Of a DNA stretch of 64,000 bases, positions 51,784 through 62,500 are shown in pieces. The stretch is from the NCBI GenBank assembly GCA_038523965.1, contig JBCBIX010000003.1, forward strand, positions 1 to 64,000. Direction: 5' to 3'. The stretch is from JAJRXG01 sp038523965 (lineage in GTDB: Bacteria > Bacteroidota > Bacteroidia > Chitinophagales > Saprospiraceae). Position numbers and translations under genes: made by a program. The notes beneath the pieces are model-generated. The model saw only the letters and a list, made by a program, of their open reading frames with translations, did not search any database and was not told where the DNA came from. Each line of letters starts with the position of its first letter. Within the stretch, counting starts at the first letter, position 1.

Positions 51784-52485
51784 ATGAGATCTACGATACC
51801 CCTCCTTATTATCGCACTTCTGATTGTTACAGATCTATCTGGCCAATCACGCAGTCGTAAGCGACGGGTTAAGTTCAAAAAAGGGTTTGAACTGCAAGCG
51901 ATGGCGGGTGTGAATCTGTCACAGATAGACGGCGACTTGTTCCAGGGATTTGACCAAACAGGCCTTAACGCTGGTGTTCAAGTCAATGCACTCTTAGCTC
52001 CGTCTATCGGTGTCAATGTTGGGATGATGTTTAGCCAAAAAGGTTCACGTACTCAGCATCTCAGCCCTAATCCAAGCCCACGCTATCCCAAGGATCGTAA
52101 CCTACGGCTTAACTATGTCGAGATACCTGTCACACTCAAACTCGCCTTGAGTCGAAAACAGACGAGATCATTCTTTGAAGTTGGCGGGACCGTTTCCCGA
52201 CTCTTCTCGAATAATATTGAAGAGCGAGAACTGCGATTCGTCGAGGGGACATCTCTGGTCGAGATTTCACCAGAATTCGAATCAACTGATATCAATGCCT
52301 TAGCGGGATTTGGATACGACATCGGCGAGCATATCAGCCTGATCTTCAGGTATCAACTGGCATTGACGAGTTTTTATGAGAATCCGGATCTTGAGCCTGG
52401 ACGCCAGTTCATCGTAGATCGAACTCCTGATATCGAATTCATGCGGAACTACAACATCTCGTTTCTCATCGGATATCGGATCTAA
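51784..52485 (+). CDS. Outer-membrane beta-barrel protein (PorT-like)
   Basis: The 233-residue protein has a signal peptide (MRSTIPLLIIALLIVTDLSGQ) and a basic stretch (SRSRKRRVKFKKG). A small beta-barrel follows with FELQAMAGVNLSQIDGDL, VGMMFSQKGSR, LNYVEIPVTLKLAL and a terminal FLIGYRI. This is the common PorT/OMP_b-brl_2 pattern. The function is unknown. I start at ATG 51784; the in-frame TTG at 51751 would put polar residues before the signal peptide. The convergent lipoprotein gene ends 11 nt away, and no terminator is obvious. Confidence 0.82.
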   Translation: MRSTIPLLIIALLIVTDLSGQSRSRKRRVKFKKGFELQAMAGVNLSQIDGDLFQGFDQTGLNAGVQVNALLAPSIGVNVGMMFSQKGSRTQHLSPNPSPRYPKDRNLRLNYVEIPVTLKLALSRKQTRSFFEVGGTVSRLFSNNIEERELRFVEGTSLVEISPEFESTDINALAGFGYDIGEHISLIFRYQLALTSFYENPDLEPGRQFIVDRTPDIEFMRNYNISFLIGYRI

Positions 52486-52495
52486 CTGAGGTGAC

Positions 52496-55400
52496 TCAAT
52501 CTATATCTACTAAGTACTGGTGATTTCCAGTGCTGGTAATGAGAAGTTGACGGTCATTCACCTTATGAATAGATCGATATTCACCGTCCGGAGGCAGTGG
52601 CAAGGCGGTATGAGAGGAGAACTTCTTTGTCTTGGGATTGAAGTCTTCAAAATATCCCCCAGAACAACCACTCGGCCCTCCGACAACATGGTTTAGAGAT
52701 GATGTATTACCACAGTAATACAACCTGGACCTCTGCTCATCCCAGTAAAGGGCCTCGATAGAGCTTAACTGAGCTGGCATGGGTAGAGCCACTGATGTCA
52801 TACCATCGGTTCGATTTAACAAGATTATGGATCTCAGTTCTTGAGCGTTTTTGATCTCTGTAATATCAGAGCGCTGCTTGCCCGTGACAGACGTTATCCC
52901 ATCTACGCTCCTCCAGTCGCTGTATCTCGGATAGCGCTTCCTAATTGTGGGTACCTGCGACTCGAGTAGTGCCTTTGTAAATAGAGGTACCGGGTGGCCA
53001 AAATAATTGTGGAAGACGAGCGGGTCGAGCGAAGTGTTCCCATCAAAATCATCCAGGTACATCGTCAGATCAGCCTTCTTACCATCACCAAATATGGTAT
53101 TGGCTCCCAGATTACCTATCACGAGGTCTGACCTTCCGTCTCCATCAATATCCCCAGCTTCAATACAGTTGTACAGACCAGTAAGGTCTTTCATCATGTA
53201 GGAAGCCCATAGATCAACAAAAGTCGTGTCTCCTTCATACGTCAAGATGCGCGGACTCATCCAGTCCCCAACTGCCACCAACTCCGGCCTGCCATCTCTG
53301 TCTACATCTTCCCAGGATGCATCGGAGATCATTCCTAAGCGTTCCTGAAATACCGTGCGCAGTCCTCGGCCTCGTTCGTTATGAAGGATCATACTTATCG
53401 GAGTCAGTCCATAGGCTCCGGGGATGCTTTGCCCCCCGATAAATAAGTCTACATATCCATCGCCATCATAGTCCCCCGGGGCTACCGCGCCTCCATTAGT
53501 CCTTGGAAGTGGGATCTGCAGTCGATCCAATGTCCCACTCCCATCATTGACATATATCCGATCTTCGAGCAGAGGGTCATTCTGATTGCGATCTCCACCT
53601 CCACTGACAACATAAAGGTCCAGATCACCATCTTGATCTAAGTCAACAGCAGCCGCATCCACATCTTCGTACTTCTGGTCTCGGGCAAGATCGCGCTGAA
53701 TAGATTTGGTGTATCCGCCTAACTCTGTCCCGAGATAAAGGGCCGACGCCTGACCTCTCGCTGCACCCATGAACAAATCAGGGATGCCATCACCATCGAA
53801 ATCATCAAGCACTGTAGCTGGTCCCTCGGCGTCATAGCTATCTAACATTAGGGGTTCCTGCTGAAAACTCATATACGGATTCTCCTCATGCCTGATGGAT
53901 AAAACCTGTATCTCAGGGCCATCGATGCTGGCTTGTAAAGGAGAAGAACCCTTATCAACTTCCTTAGTGATAGTCATCAGTTGATCGACCTCCAGGTCAT
54001 CGACGAGTTGGCTGCTGCCATCAGGCCATTTTACAAGGATGGAATCGACCCGTAGGGACTCACCAATGCCAAAATGTAAGCGATGAGTAGAAGCTGACTG
54101 ATAACCACGAGTGGTAGTGTACTCACGGACCCATGAGCGATCACCACTGTACAACGTAACGAAGGCACCCTTGGCGGTCGAATCATCAACCAATTCTATC
54201 CCGAGATAGTGAACTCCAGAATCGACCTGATTCGCTAAGATGGTGGCAGGTCCATTGAGGTTATTGGTGATGAGATCGAGATCACCATCATTATCAAAGT
54301 CAGCGTAAGCAGCACCATTTGAGAATCCCGGTGTACCAACCTTTGCTTCATGGACAGGGGTATAATTGAGATCGCCTTGGCTGACAAAGAGAATATTAGA
54401 CAAGGCTCTGGAAGGCATCAAATTAGCCAGGCGCCTATCGTAGTCGACATCAGACTCTCCATCTCGCTGTTGATTCTCAGCGCCAGTTATAAAGTTGATA
54501 TAATCTAAGTCATTTGGGCGCCGGAGGATACCATTGGATACGAACACATCCGACTCACCATCCAAATCAAAATCCTGTATCAAGCCTGACCAACTCCAAT
54601 CCGTCGCAAAGGTCTGCGTCATTGGGGCCACATCGATCAGATGGCCCCCTTTATTAAGCTGCATCGTATTTCGGGAGTACTGTGGGAGAAACCCAAAGTC
54701 CTTTTTGATCGCCACGACTTGGTCACTATCCTCATTAGCTGCTGAGATATAGACCTCTGCCTCATGGGGCTTCATATCAGTCGTATAGACATCGATACGA
54801 CCGTCTCCATCTATATCGGCCGCATCCACTCCCATGGTGAATTGACTGGAATGAGTTAGCCACAGCTGGGTGACATCTGAGAAGGTACCATCCCGATTAT
54901 TCAGATAGAAGTAATCGTTGTCATGAAAGTCATTACCCACATAGATATCTATCCATCCATCACCGTTGAGATCAGAGGTCACAAGTCCCAGACCATAGCC
55001 CATGGCACTACTGTAGATCCCTGATGTTGCGGTGACGTCGACAAATGATGCCTCAGATTCATTCAGTCGGTTCTCATAGAGGCGATCACCAGAAAGGGCG
55101 TCAGGTTCGCTTCGACGCTTTATATCACCGTAGCTGCGTGTGCTGTGAATCGAATGATTGAGCAAGTACATGTCCAGATCGCCATCTCGATCGTAATCGA
55201 AAAATGACGCCTGAGTAGAATAGCCGCTGAAGTCCACCCCCAACTCTTGGCCAACCTCCGAAAAAGTACCATCGCCATTATTCAAGTAAAGCAAGTTTTG
55301 CGTGCCATTATCGCTTACTGGGGCGACCTGACATATGTAGATGTCCTTCCATCCATCATTATTGATATCGTCAATAGTCACTCCCGTCGACCAACTACGA

Positions 55401-55750
55401 CTCATCTCCATACCGACCTCAGTGGTCACATCTCTAAAACGCAATCCACCTTCGTTCCGATAAATAGCATTCGATCCTTGATTAGCCGTGAGCACCAAGT
55501 CTTCATCACCGTCATTGTCCAGATCTCCAACTGCTACACCGCCCCCGTTATAGTAATACAGGTAATCAATGATGTTTTGATCCTCGGTTGGTATGATGTC
55601 ATTTGCGAAGGTGATGCCTGACTGCTCAGGAGAAAGCTCAGCGAAAAGAGTGGATGTGATTTCACTTGATTCAGTAGACTTCTGACAAGAGGTTACTCCT
55701 ACTATCAAGAGAGCTGTAGATAGCCATAGCTTTGGAGTCTTAGTACTCAT
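52496..55750 (-). CDS. CRTAC1-like FG-GAP/ASPIC-UnbV lipoprotein (copy 1)
   Basis: The 1084-residue surface lipoprotein has lipobox Cys22 (VGVTSC). An N-terminal propeller of FG-GAP units follows, including GVAVGDLDNDGDEDLVL, IDDINNDGWKDIYIC and FDYDRDGDLDMYLLNHS. An ASPIC/UnbV module spans about 523-595 (GDRSWVREYTTTRGYQSAS ... VKWPDGSSQLVDDL). A second FG-GAP set occupies about 650-900 (DDFDGDGIPDLFMGAARG, VDLDQDGDLDLYVVSGG, DIDGDGRSDLVIGNLG). The calcium-binding repeats suggest glycan or protein binding at the cell surface. The start is ATG 55750, overlapping the next gene by 11 nt; the earlier ATG 55813 would precede the signal peptide. It is last in a four-gene operon. Confidence 0.9.
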   Translation of the reverse strand: MSTKTPKLWLSTALLIVGVTSCQKSTESSEITSTLFAELSPEQSGITFANDIIPTEDQNIIDYLYYYNGGGVAVGDLDNDGDEDLVLTANQGSNAIYRNEGGLRFRDVTTEVGMEMSRSWSTGVTIDDINNDGWKDIYICQVAPVSDNGTQNLLYLNNGDGTFSEVGQELGVDFSGYSTQASFFDYDRDGDLDMYLLNHSIHSTRSYGDIKRRSEPDALSGDRLYENRLNESEASFVDVTATSGIYSSAMGYGLGLVTSDLNGDGWIDIYVGNDFHDNDYFYLNNRDGTFSDVTQLWLTHSSQFTMGVDAADIDGDGRIDVYTTDMKPHEAEVYISAANEDSDQVVAIKKDFGFLPQYSRNTMQLNKGGHLIDVAPMTQTFATDWSWSGLIQDFDLDGESDVFVSNGILRRPNDLDYINFITGAENQQRDGESDVDYDRRLANLMPSRALSNILFVSQGDLNYTPVHEAKVGTPGFSNGAAYADFDNDGDLDLITNNLNGPATILANQVDSGVHYLGIELVDDSTAKGAFVTLYSGDRSWVREYTTTRGYQSASTHRLHFGIGESLRVDSILVKWPDGSSQLVDDLEVDQLMTITKEVDKGSSPLQASIDGPEIQVLSIRHEENPYMSFQQEPLMLDSYDAEGPATVLDDFDGDGIPDLFMGAARGQASALYLGTELGGYTKSIQRDLARDQKYEDVDAAAVDLDQDGDLDLYVVSGGGDRNQNDPLLEDRIYVNDGSGTLDRLQIPLPRTNGGAVAPGDYDGDGYVDLFIGGQSIPGAYGLTPISMILHNERGRGLRTVFQERLGMISDASWEDVDRDGRPELVAVGDWMSPRILTYEGDTTFVDLWASYMMKDLTGLYNCIEAGDIDGDGRSDLVIGNLGANTIFGDGKKADLTMYLDDFDGNTSLDPLVFHNYFGHPVPLFTKALLESQVPTIRKRYPRYSDWRSVDGITSVTGKQRSDITEIKNAQELRSIILLNRTDGMTSVALPMPAQLSSIEALYWDEQRSRLYYCGNTSSLNHVVGGPSGCSGGYFEDFNPKTKKFSSHTALPLPPDGEYRSIHKVNDRQLLITSTGNHQYLVDID

Positions 55751-58700
55751 AGACATGGAGTTGGTCATCATTCTTCGCAATGAAAAGCTTGTTACGCAAC
55801 ACCATGAGATCACGAATCTGCCCCGTCATGTCCAGTCCTACTGATGAAGGCTCTACATAGGTGAATGATGCTCCATCGTTTCGCAGAAGTACACCATGCG
55901 ATGCGTCATAAGGACCAGCTTCGGGTTTGACAGCGTATTGATTCCCCCCCATGACTATGTCGAGGTCTCCATCGCGGTCATAGTCAAAGGTCTCGATAGC
56001 GAACATTGGCGCAAACTGAGCGTGTAAGGGCAGCTCCATAGATCGAAACTCAAAATCACCTTTGTTCTGTAGTAGAAGAGTACGGAGTTCGACTGCCTGA
56101 AGTATCCGTGCTGATGCCAGCTCTTCTGTTGTGAAGATGTCCTTTAGCCGTGCGTCTTTGTAAGATTGAAAGTCAGGGAATCGCTTCTTGATCATCTTCA
56201 ACTGATCGATCATCCCATTAAGCAAGGCATAGGGATAGTCCTCGCCGTCCTCACCAGTGTATGTGACTATGCCTTCAGGTACTCCATTTTGATCAAAATC
56301 TGAATAGTACAACCGGATCGGTGTCTCATCAGATGCTCGAAACCTACTGTTCAAGCCATGATTACCCATTATGATCTCTGGCAGCCCATCATCGTCTAAG
56401 TCGGAAACATGAAGGCTGTAATACCAGCCTGTCGTCTGCTCTCGCAGGGAGTGGTCCTGTTTTATGTACCGACCATCTATATTCGAAAAGATCTCAAGAC
56501 CCATGAACTCACCTACGATGACCAGCTCATTCTGTCCATCGGCGTCAAGGTCTACCCACGCAGCGTCACTAATCATCCCAACTCCCTTGAGTTGTGGAGC
56601 GACAATCGATGTCACATCAGTAAAGTTTCCTCTTCCATCGTTCTCTAAAATGAATCCATCACAAGCTTCTCCATATCGCCCGATACGAACTCGCTCTCCT
56701 ACAAATAGGTCCTGATCACCATCCTCATCCATATCCAGCGCCAGCGCTACAGAGGTGCTGATCTTCCGAGTTGCACTCGGTAATAGCTGATCTGATCGTC
56801 GAAAACTCCCATCACGATCTCCAAAAAATAATTGATCATAAAGGCTCGTCGAATACGGGCTCACATCTACTCCACCACTACCGAGATAGACATCCTCCAC
56901 TCCATCTCCATTAAAATCCGCCACTGCGATTGCCGTATGTTCTTCAGCATTAGACTCTAAGGGATTGTTAAGCGTCTGATGGGCTGCTTTTTGATCCATG
57001 ACAACAGATTCGGCACCCTTGGCTCCTGTGATAACTATGTGATCAGCTGAGAGAGGTGCAAGCTTCGGACTTCTCTGGCTACGCATCTCATATAGGAGCC
57101 GCTCACGGTTAAAATCACTAAAGGTGTTCTCAACATGATGATATGGATACTCATCTACCTTCGTGAAAATCGACTCAGTCGTCGCATCCTCCTGTTCAGA
57201 AGCTATGACTTGTTCCTTCCTGATCGTCAACAACTCATTAGAAGTCTGATCGTGGAGGCGAGTGCGAGTCCCATCAGGCCATCTCACTTCCACAGATACG
57301 CGCTCCTCACTGCCGAGGCCAATGGTCACTTTTTGCTCGCTACTGGATTGGAACCCTCGGGCTGGCTGGACAAACCGTTTAATCTGCCTATCGTCGGATA
57401 AGGTAACTGTGATCTCTGCGCCAAGGGCATCCCGATTATCTCCTTCTTGTTCTAATTGGATCTGAATAAAGTTCGCTTTGGTGTCTGTACGATTGATATA
57501 AAGGAAAGGTGGCATGTTGACGTTATTCACGATGAGATCGAGGTCACCATCATTGTCCAGGTCTCCGTACGCTGCCCCATTTGAGAAACTTGGCTCATCG
57601 ATATCCCCTCCGTGAATACGCTCGAATGTGAGGTCCCCTCTGTTCGAATAAAAATGGTTGGGCAAGGGGTTTGACGGAATGATATCAATTAGCGCCTCAT
57701 AGTTGACTCCATCTTCGAGAATGATAGATTTCATCACTTCCTCATTGGCTACGTACTGCAAGTAGTCTTGGTCGGTCAGATCTTGGTAAATGCCATTAGC
57801 GATGAATAAGTCCTGACGTGTATCATTATCCATATCAAAGAAAAGTGCCCCCCAACTCCAGTCGGATGCTTCAACTCCAGCCAGCCGGCCTATCTCGCTG
57901 TAGGTGCCATCTCCATTGTTGTACTGGAGGGTATTACGCGTGAACTGATGATGATAGCCTGTGGATACATTGTACTGGTACTTGTTCCAGTCTTCGAATG
58001 TGGTCACGGACTTGAGACGTTGCGGATCGGAGGGTAGCATCTCTGTTACAAAAAGGTCGTAGTGGCCATCATTATCATAGTCAGCGATATCTGCTCCCAT
58101 ACTCGCTCCGCTGATCGATCTAATACGATCACTCAGTTCTTCACTAAAGGTTCCATCTTGATTATTGAGATATAGATAGTCACGCTCAAAGAAGTCATTG
58201 GAAATATACAGGTCATCCCAGCCATCATTATTCACATCTGCGCATGAGATACCAAGTCCAAAACCAATCTCACTCCCATAAATACCTGCGGACTCACTGA
58301 CATCTACAAAGACACCATCATCGTTGCGGAGAAGTTTGTCTCCGCCCTTTTCATCACGGATTGGGCGCTGATCTTGTCGCAGGTTGAAACTACCAATGGC
58401 GCGATAAGAATTGTTGAGTAGATAGACATCTAAGTCCTCATCCTTATCATAGTCGAAGAATAAGGCATGAGTCGAGAAGCCACCATCATTCAGACCATAA
58501 TCAGCGGCCGTCTCCGTGAAGGTGAGATCACCATTATTGATGAAAAGTTCATTTTCCTTATTGTCACCCTGGATGTCTCCAGAATTGCAGACGTAGATAT
58601 CCAAAAAGCCATCCGCATTTATATCTACCATCGTGACACCAGTAGACCAGTATCGCGAGCCGCTGACGCCCGCCTGGAGGGTTACGTCCTCGAATCTTAG

Positions 58701-58976
58701 ATCTCCACGATTAAGATATAGTCGATTAGAATCTAAGTTGGATGTGAAATAGATATCAGTCAGCCCATCGTTATTCACATCTCCCAGCGCTACTCCCCCT
58801 CCATTGTAATAGTTGCGATACTTATAGACATTGAAATCACGGGAATAGGTTAGCTGATTGATAAAGTCGATGCCCGCTTTCTCATTGTCAAGAAGATCAA
58901 ACGGCCCTGCACCTGTAGACTCCGGCGCACATCTCAGCATAGTCAAGCAGATTATAGCGATGAAGAGATGCCGCAT
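55740..58976 (-). CDS. CRTAC1-like FG-GAP/ASPIC-UnbV lipoprotein (copy 2)
   Basis: The 1078-residue paralogue of the neighbouring copies has lipobox Cys16 (MLRC). It has the same order of modules: FG-GAP propeller (GVALGDVNNDGLTDIYF, MVDINADGFLDIYVC, FDYDKDEDLDVYLLNNS), ASPIC/UnbV (about 515-580, ending VRWPDGTRTRLHDQ), a second FG-GAP set (VADFNGDGVEDVYLGSGG, LDMDEDGDQDLFVG, DLDDDGLPEIIMGNHG) and a C-terminal FDYDRDGDLDIVMGGN. A conserved IKKRFPDFQSYKDA segment near residue 920 is shared with copies 1 and 3. It overlaps the small lipoprotein gene by 1 nt (TAATG). Confidence 0.9.
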   Translation of the reverse strand: MRHLFIAIICLTMLRCAPESTGAGPFDLLDNEKAGIDFINQLTYSRDFNVYKYRNYYNGGGVALGDVNNDGLTDIYFTSNLDSNRLYLNRGDLRFEDVTLQAGVSGSRYWSTGVTMVDINADGFLDIYVCNSGDIQGDNKENELFINNGDLTFTETAADYGLNDGGFSTHALFFDYDKDEDLDVYLLNNSYRAIGSFNLRQDQRPIRDEKGGDKLLRNDDGVFVDVSESAGIYGSEIGFGLGISCADVNNDGWDDLYISNDFFERDYLYLNNQDGTFSEELSDRIRSISGASMGADIADYDNDGHYDLFVTEMLPSDPQRLKSVTTFEDWNKYQYNVSTGYHHQFTRNTLQYNNGDGTYSEIGRLAGVEASDWSWGALFFDMDNDTRQDLFIANGIYQDLTDQDYLQYVANEEVMKSIILEDGVNYEALIDIIPSNPLPNHFYSNRGDLTFERIHGGDIDEPSFSNGAAYGDLDNDGDLDLIVNNVNMPPFLYINRTDTKANFIQIQLEQEGDNRDALGAEITVTLSDDRQIKRFVQPARGFQSSSEQKVTIGLGSEERVSVEVRWPDGTRTRLHDQTSNELLTIRKEQVIASEQEDATTESIFTKVDEYPYHHVENTFSDFNRERLLYEMRSQRSPKLAPLSADHIVITGAKGAESVVMDQKAAHQTLNNPLESNAEEHTAIAVADFNGDGVEDVYLGSGGVDVSPYSTSLYDQLFFGDRDGSFRRSDQLLPSATRKISTSVALALDMDEDGDQDLFVGERVRIGRYGEACDGFILENDGRGNFTDVTSIVAPQLKGVGMISDAAWVDLDADGQNELVIVGEFMGLEIFSNIDGRYIKQDHSLREQTTGWYYSLHVSDLDDDGLPEIIMGNHGLNSRFRASDETPIRLYYSDFDQNGVPEGIVTYTGEDGEDYPYALLNGMIDQLKMIKKRFPDFQSYKDARLKDIFTTEELASARILQAVELRTLLLQNKGDFEFRSMELPLHAQFAPMFAIETFDYDRDGDLDIVMGGNQYAVKPEAGPYDASHGVLLRNDGASFTYVEPSSVGLDMTGQIRDLMVLRNKLFIAKNDDQLHVYEY

Positions 58977-59548
58977 TACGAGTTCTTATTTAGACGATGA
59001 GCCATGTCTTCAATCTTTGCAACTACCTGCTGTGCATCCTTTGGATAAACGAGGATATGCCGATTTGCATCAATTTTGACATAGCCCTTGACGTCCTTAT
59101 CATCTATGTCAATAGTGATGAAGTCATTGCCACCATACAAGTGCATGAAGTAATCCTGTACATGAGCAGCAAGTGCTTTCGCCTGTAGAGCTTTGTTCCA
59201 GGGTGACCAATTAGGACAACTAAACCGTATGTCCATACCCTGCATGGTTCCTTCTTGGTCAAAAATACCGTAGAACAGCATCCTCATGGATTGATCAAAT
59301 CCTGGCAATTCTTCTGCTGGTATCTGATACTGGGCAAATTGATTGTTGGGACCGTGACTGATGATCTCCTGTTTGTTAAGCTCCCAGCACGTGGCATAAA
59401 AGTCCTTTTGGGACTGTCCGATGTGCAGATCGAAAAGTAGCTCAGTGACCCGCTCAGTAGCCTGCTGCTCTCTCAATACATACCGCTCGTAATCTGAGCG
59501 ACATGCGACCATCGAACAGATCACCATCATCCAGAAAATTCGATTCAT
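58976..59548 (-). CDS. Small lipoprotein of unknown function in the CRTAC1-like operon
   Basis: The 190-residue protein has a lipoprotein signal with Cys16 (SMVACRS). I do not recognise the family. The mature part is helical at first (RYVLREQQATERVTELLFDLHIGQSQKDFYATCWELNKQ), then has short strands around MLFYGIFDQEGTMQGMDIRFSCPNW, and ends with an alpha/beta stretch (FITIDIDDKDVKGYVKIDANRHILVYPKDAQQVVAKIEDMAH). Two further cysteines (about 54 and 110) could form a disulfide. It overlaps both flanking CRTAC1-like genes by 1 nt, so it must be co-translated and is probably a partner of those proteins. Confidence 0.7.
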   Translation of the reverse strand: MNRIFWMMVICSMVACRSDYERYVLREQQATERVTELLFDLHIGQSQKDFYATCWELNKQEIISHGPNNQFAQYQIPAEELPGFDQSMRMLFYGIFDQEGTMQGMDIRFSCPNWSPWNKALQAKALAAHVQDYFMHLYGGNDFITIDIDDKDVKGYVKIDANRHILVYPKDAQQVVAKIEDMAHRLNKNS

Positions 59549-62500
59549 TAGTCCATTAATTGTGACTGAATAGAAAAAAGTTGGTCCGTCGTTGTTGTGA
59601 TCAAATACTGATTAGTATCGACTTTCTCTATACTGCGAATTTCCCCACTGATTCCCAGTGAGGATAAATCACCAAACTGATATTCTCCTCCAGTTAGATT
59701 GCCTTGGATCAACCATCCATATGAGGCATCGTCACGACCATATTGTGGCTTATACAAGTCATGATTCCCCCCTATTAACAAATCCAAGACACCGTCTTGG
59801 TTCACATCGTCTATGCAAAGCGCATGATGAGACGACCACTGCAATTCGGGTGGCATCGGCCGGAATGTATACTCTCCTTCTTGATTGATGAAGATGCCAG
59901 AGTTTGGTTCAGTAATTTCTGTAGAGAACCAGGCGGACGACGGAAGCCCCTGAAGTAGATCATCCATACTCGCCTTGCTATAAGCGTCATATGTCGGGTA
60001 GACCTTCCGTACAGATGGAACCCGCGATGTCAAATCATCAAAATCGAGAATGGGATAGTAGATTCCATTCTCTTGCCTCGCTACAAACTGTTCATAAGTA
60101 CCATTGCCATCGATGTCAGCTACATAAAGTCGAGCCCCCTTCTGACAGATCCCATTGCGTCCATGACCAAGAGCCACAAGATCTTCGTCCCCATCACCAT
60201 CGATATCCGAAGCGCGAAGTTCTGACCATAGACCGGTACCCGAAAGTCGCTCAGACAACGACTCAGCGTATTCTAATCGACCACCTGAAACTTCATATAC
60301 GCGCAGTTCCTGCCACTCTCCTGCCAAAACTACCTCATCACTTCCATCCTGATCCATGTCAAAAGCTACAAGATCTGTAGTACTCCGAATCACTTCGCGT
60401 TGTACCTCTTTGAATCCCGCTCCAGCCTCATTCATGTAGACATGAAGTAGACATGTCTGCCCATAAGTGGTAGAATTCATTCGTTCACCGATGATGAGAT
60501 CGTCGAAGCCATCTCCATTTACATCCATTGGTAAAACACTACCAGTCATAAAGCGCTCATCAAATGATATGATGCGGTCTAATGCAGGAACCAACTTCCC
60601 TTCGACATTCTCATAAATCACGTCATCGAGATCCGTCGAATATCTCGAGTAATACCTGCCCCCTCGGGCCACATATACGTCTGTATCACCATCATTGTCG
60701 TAATCCAAAAAGGCGATATCTGTGGTGGTCCCGCGTTCCGAAGCTGGAAGACTGACATAGTCATTCATATCGTCCATACCTCCATAGTCCATTATGACGC
60801 GATCGCTTACACCTCTCTTGCCGCCAATGAAAAGGTCCCTTTTCCCATTCCCATCGATGTCCAAAAACCTCAATATTCTTCCTGTTGCTGGGAGCATCGA
60901 TGGCAGGAGCGGCTCTTTATTGAACTCATTGAAAAGTGGTGCTTGCGTCCCCTTGGTATCTAACAGCATTCCTTCTCGAATCGAGAAATGCACTTTTCTT
61001 AGATCGTCTCTGTTTTGCGTTTTTTCCATGGTAACCTGAGCGGACTCCGCAACAGGTACAAGTCTATGCATCTGGTTGATCGCAAGATCTTCGTAGCGGT
61101 TGACATCACCATTTGGCCATCTCACTGAAACTGCTACATCATTCGTGCTTGATCTGCCGAGACCAAAGGTCAATCTCCGATCTACCGAACTCTGAAAGCC
61201 TCTATAAGGCATCATCTCTTGGACTTGTTGCCCCGCATCTGACCAGACCGTCACCTTGGCGCCCTCTACGATCCGCATTGATTCACTTGGAGCCAGCTCA
61301 ATCTGAATAAAGTCCAGCTCACTATGATTTTCTAAGATGAATGCCCGGTCATCAACATTGGAAACAACCAGATCAAGGTCACCATCATTATCGAGGTCTC
61401 CATATGCAGATGCATTGCTAAACGTTGGCGCCAATTCTGATTCCCAAGTCTCATATTGACCCTCTTCAGATCTCAAAAAGAAGTGATTATCCACTCGTTG
61501 TGATGGCATTAGTTCAATTAACTTCCGCAATGTCTCTCCAATATTAGAGGCATTAGCAGACTGCGTGATTTCTTCATTAGCGACATAGGTCAGATAGTCG
61601 CGATCCAGAAGATCCCTCCCGATACCATTACTCACGAATAAGTCCTTATCCCCATCGTTATCCATGTCAAATAACAGTGACGCCCAGCTCCATTCCGTGG
61701 CCTCCACTCCTGCCTGCCTACCGATCTCATAAAACCGGTTGTCCCTTTGAACTTGGAGTGCGTTTCTGGGGTACTGATGACCGTAGCCTTGGCGAATCAT
61801 CCGCTGATGCTTGTCCCATGACTCATAGGTCGCCTTTGTCTTGCGACGTGCCATCGTCGCTGGAGCCATCTCTACGGTATATAAATCGATGTTCCCATCA
61901 TTATCAATATCGGCAGCATCCATACCCATTGACCCCGCGGGCATACTTGCGAACAACTCCTCCCCACGTTCTTGAAACGTTCTTCCTTCCTGGTTCTCAT
62001 AATAATAATCTCGCTCAAAGAAGTCATTCGCTACATAGAGGTCTACCCAGCCATCATCATTGACATCAGTAGCTACTGCACTTAGCCCAAAACCAATCGC
62101 ACTCGTGTAAATGCCCATATCAGTCGAGACATCGATAAAACTCCCTTGATCATTACGGAGGAGTTTGTTCCCACTATTTGAGGGCTGCTCTCGTGCACCC
62201 GGAATAATATCAAAGCCTCCGACAGACTGTAGAGAATTATTCAAAAGATAGCAGTCTAAGTCGCCGTCTCGATCATAATCAAAGAACAACGCGTGAATCG
62301 AGAGGCCCTCAAAGTCCAAACCATACTCCGATGCCTCATCTACAAAGACAAAGTCGCCTTGATTAATCCAGAGTTGATTCTTGCGGTAAGGTGTATTAGG
62401 TGGACCCGCTTTACAGATATACACATCTTGCAGGCCATCACCATTGATATCTATAACACTGACTCCAGTAGACCAACTCCCACTGGCAGCGATCCCACTG

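Noticed and set aside
52496..55813. Start of CRTAC1-like copy 1 at 55813
   Set aside because: It would place 21 residues before a clear lipoprotein signal peptide and increase the overlap with copy 2; ATG 55750 is better.
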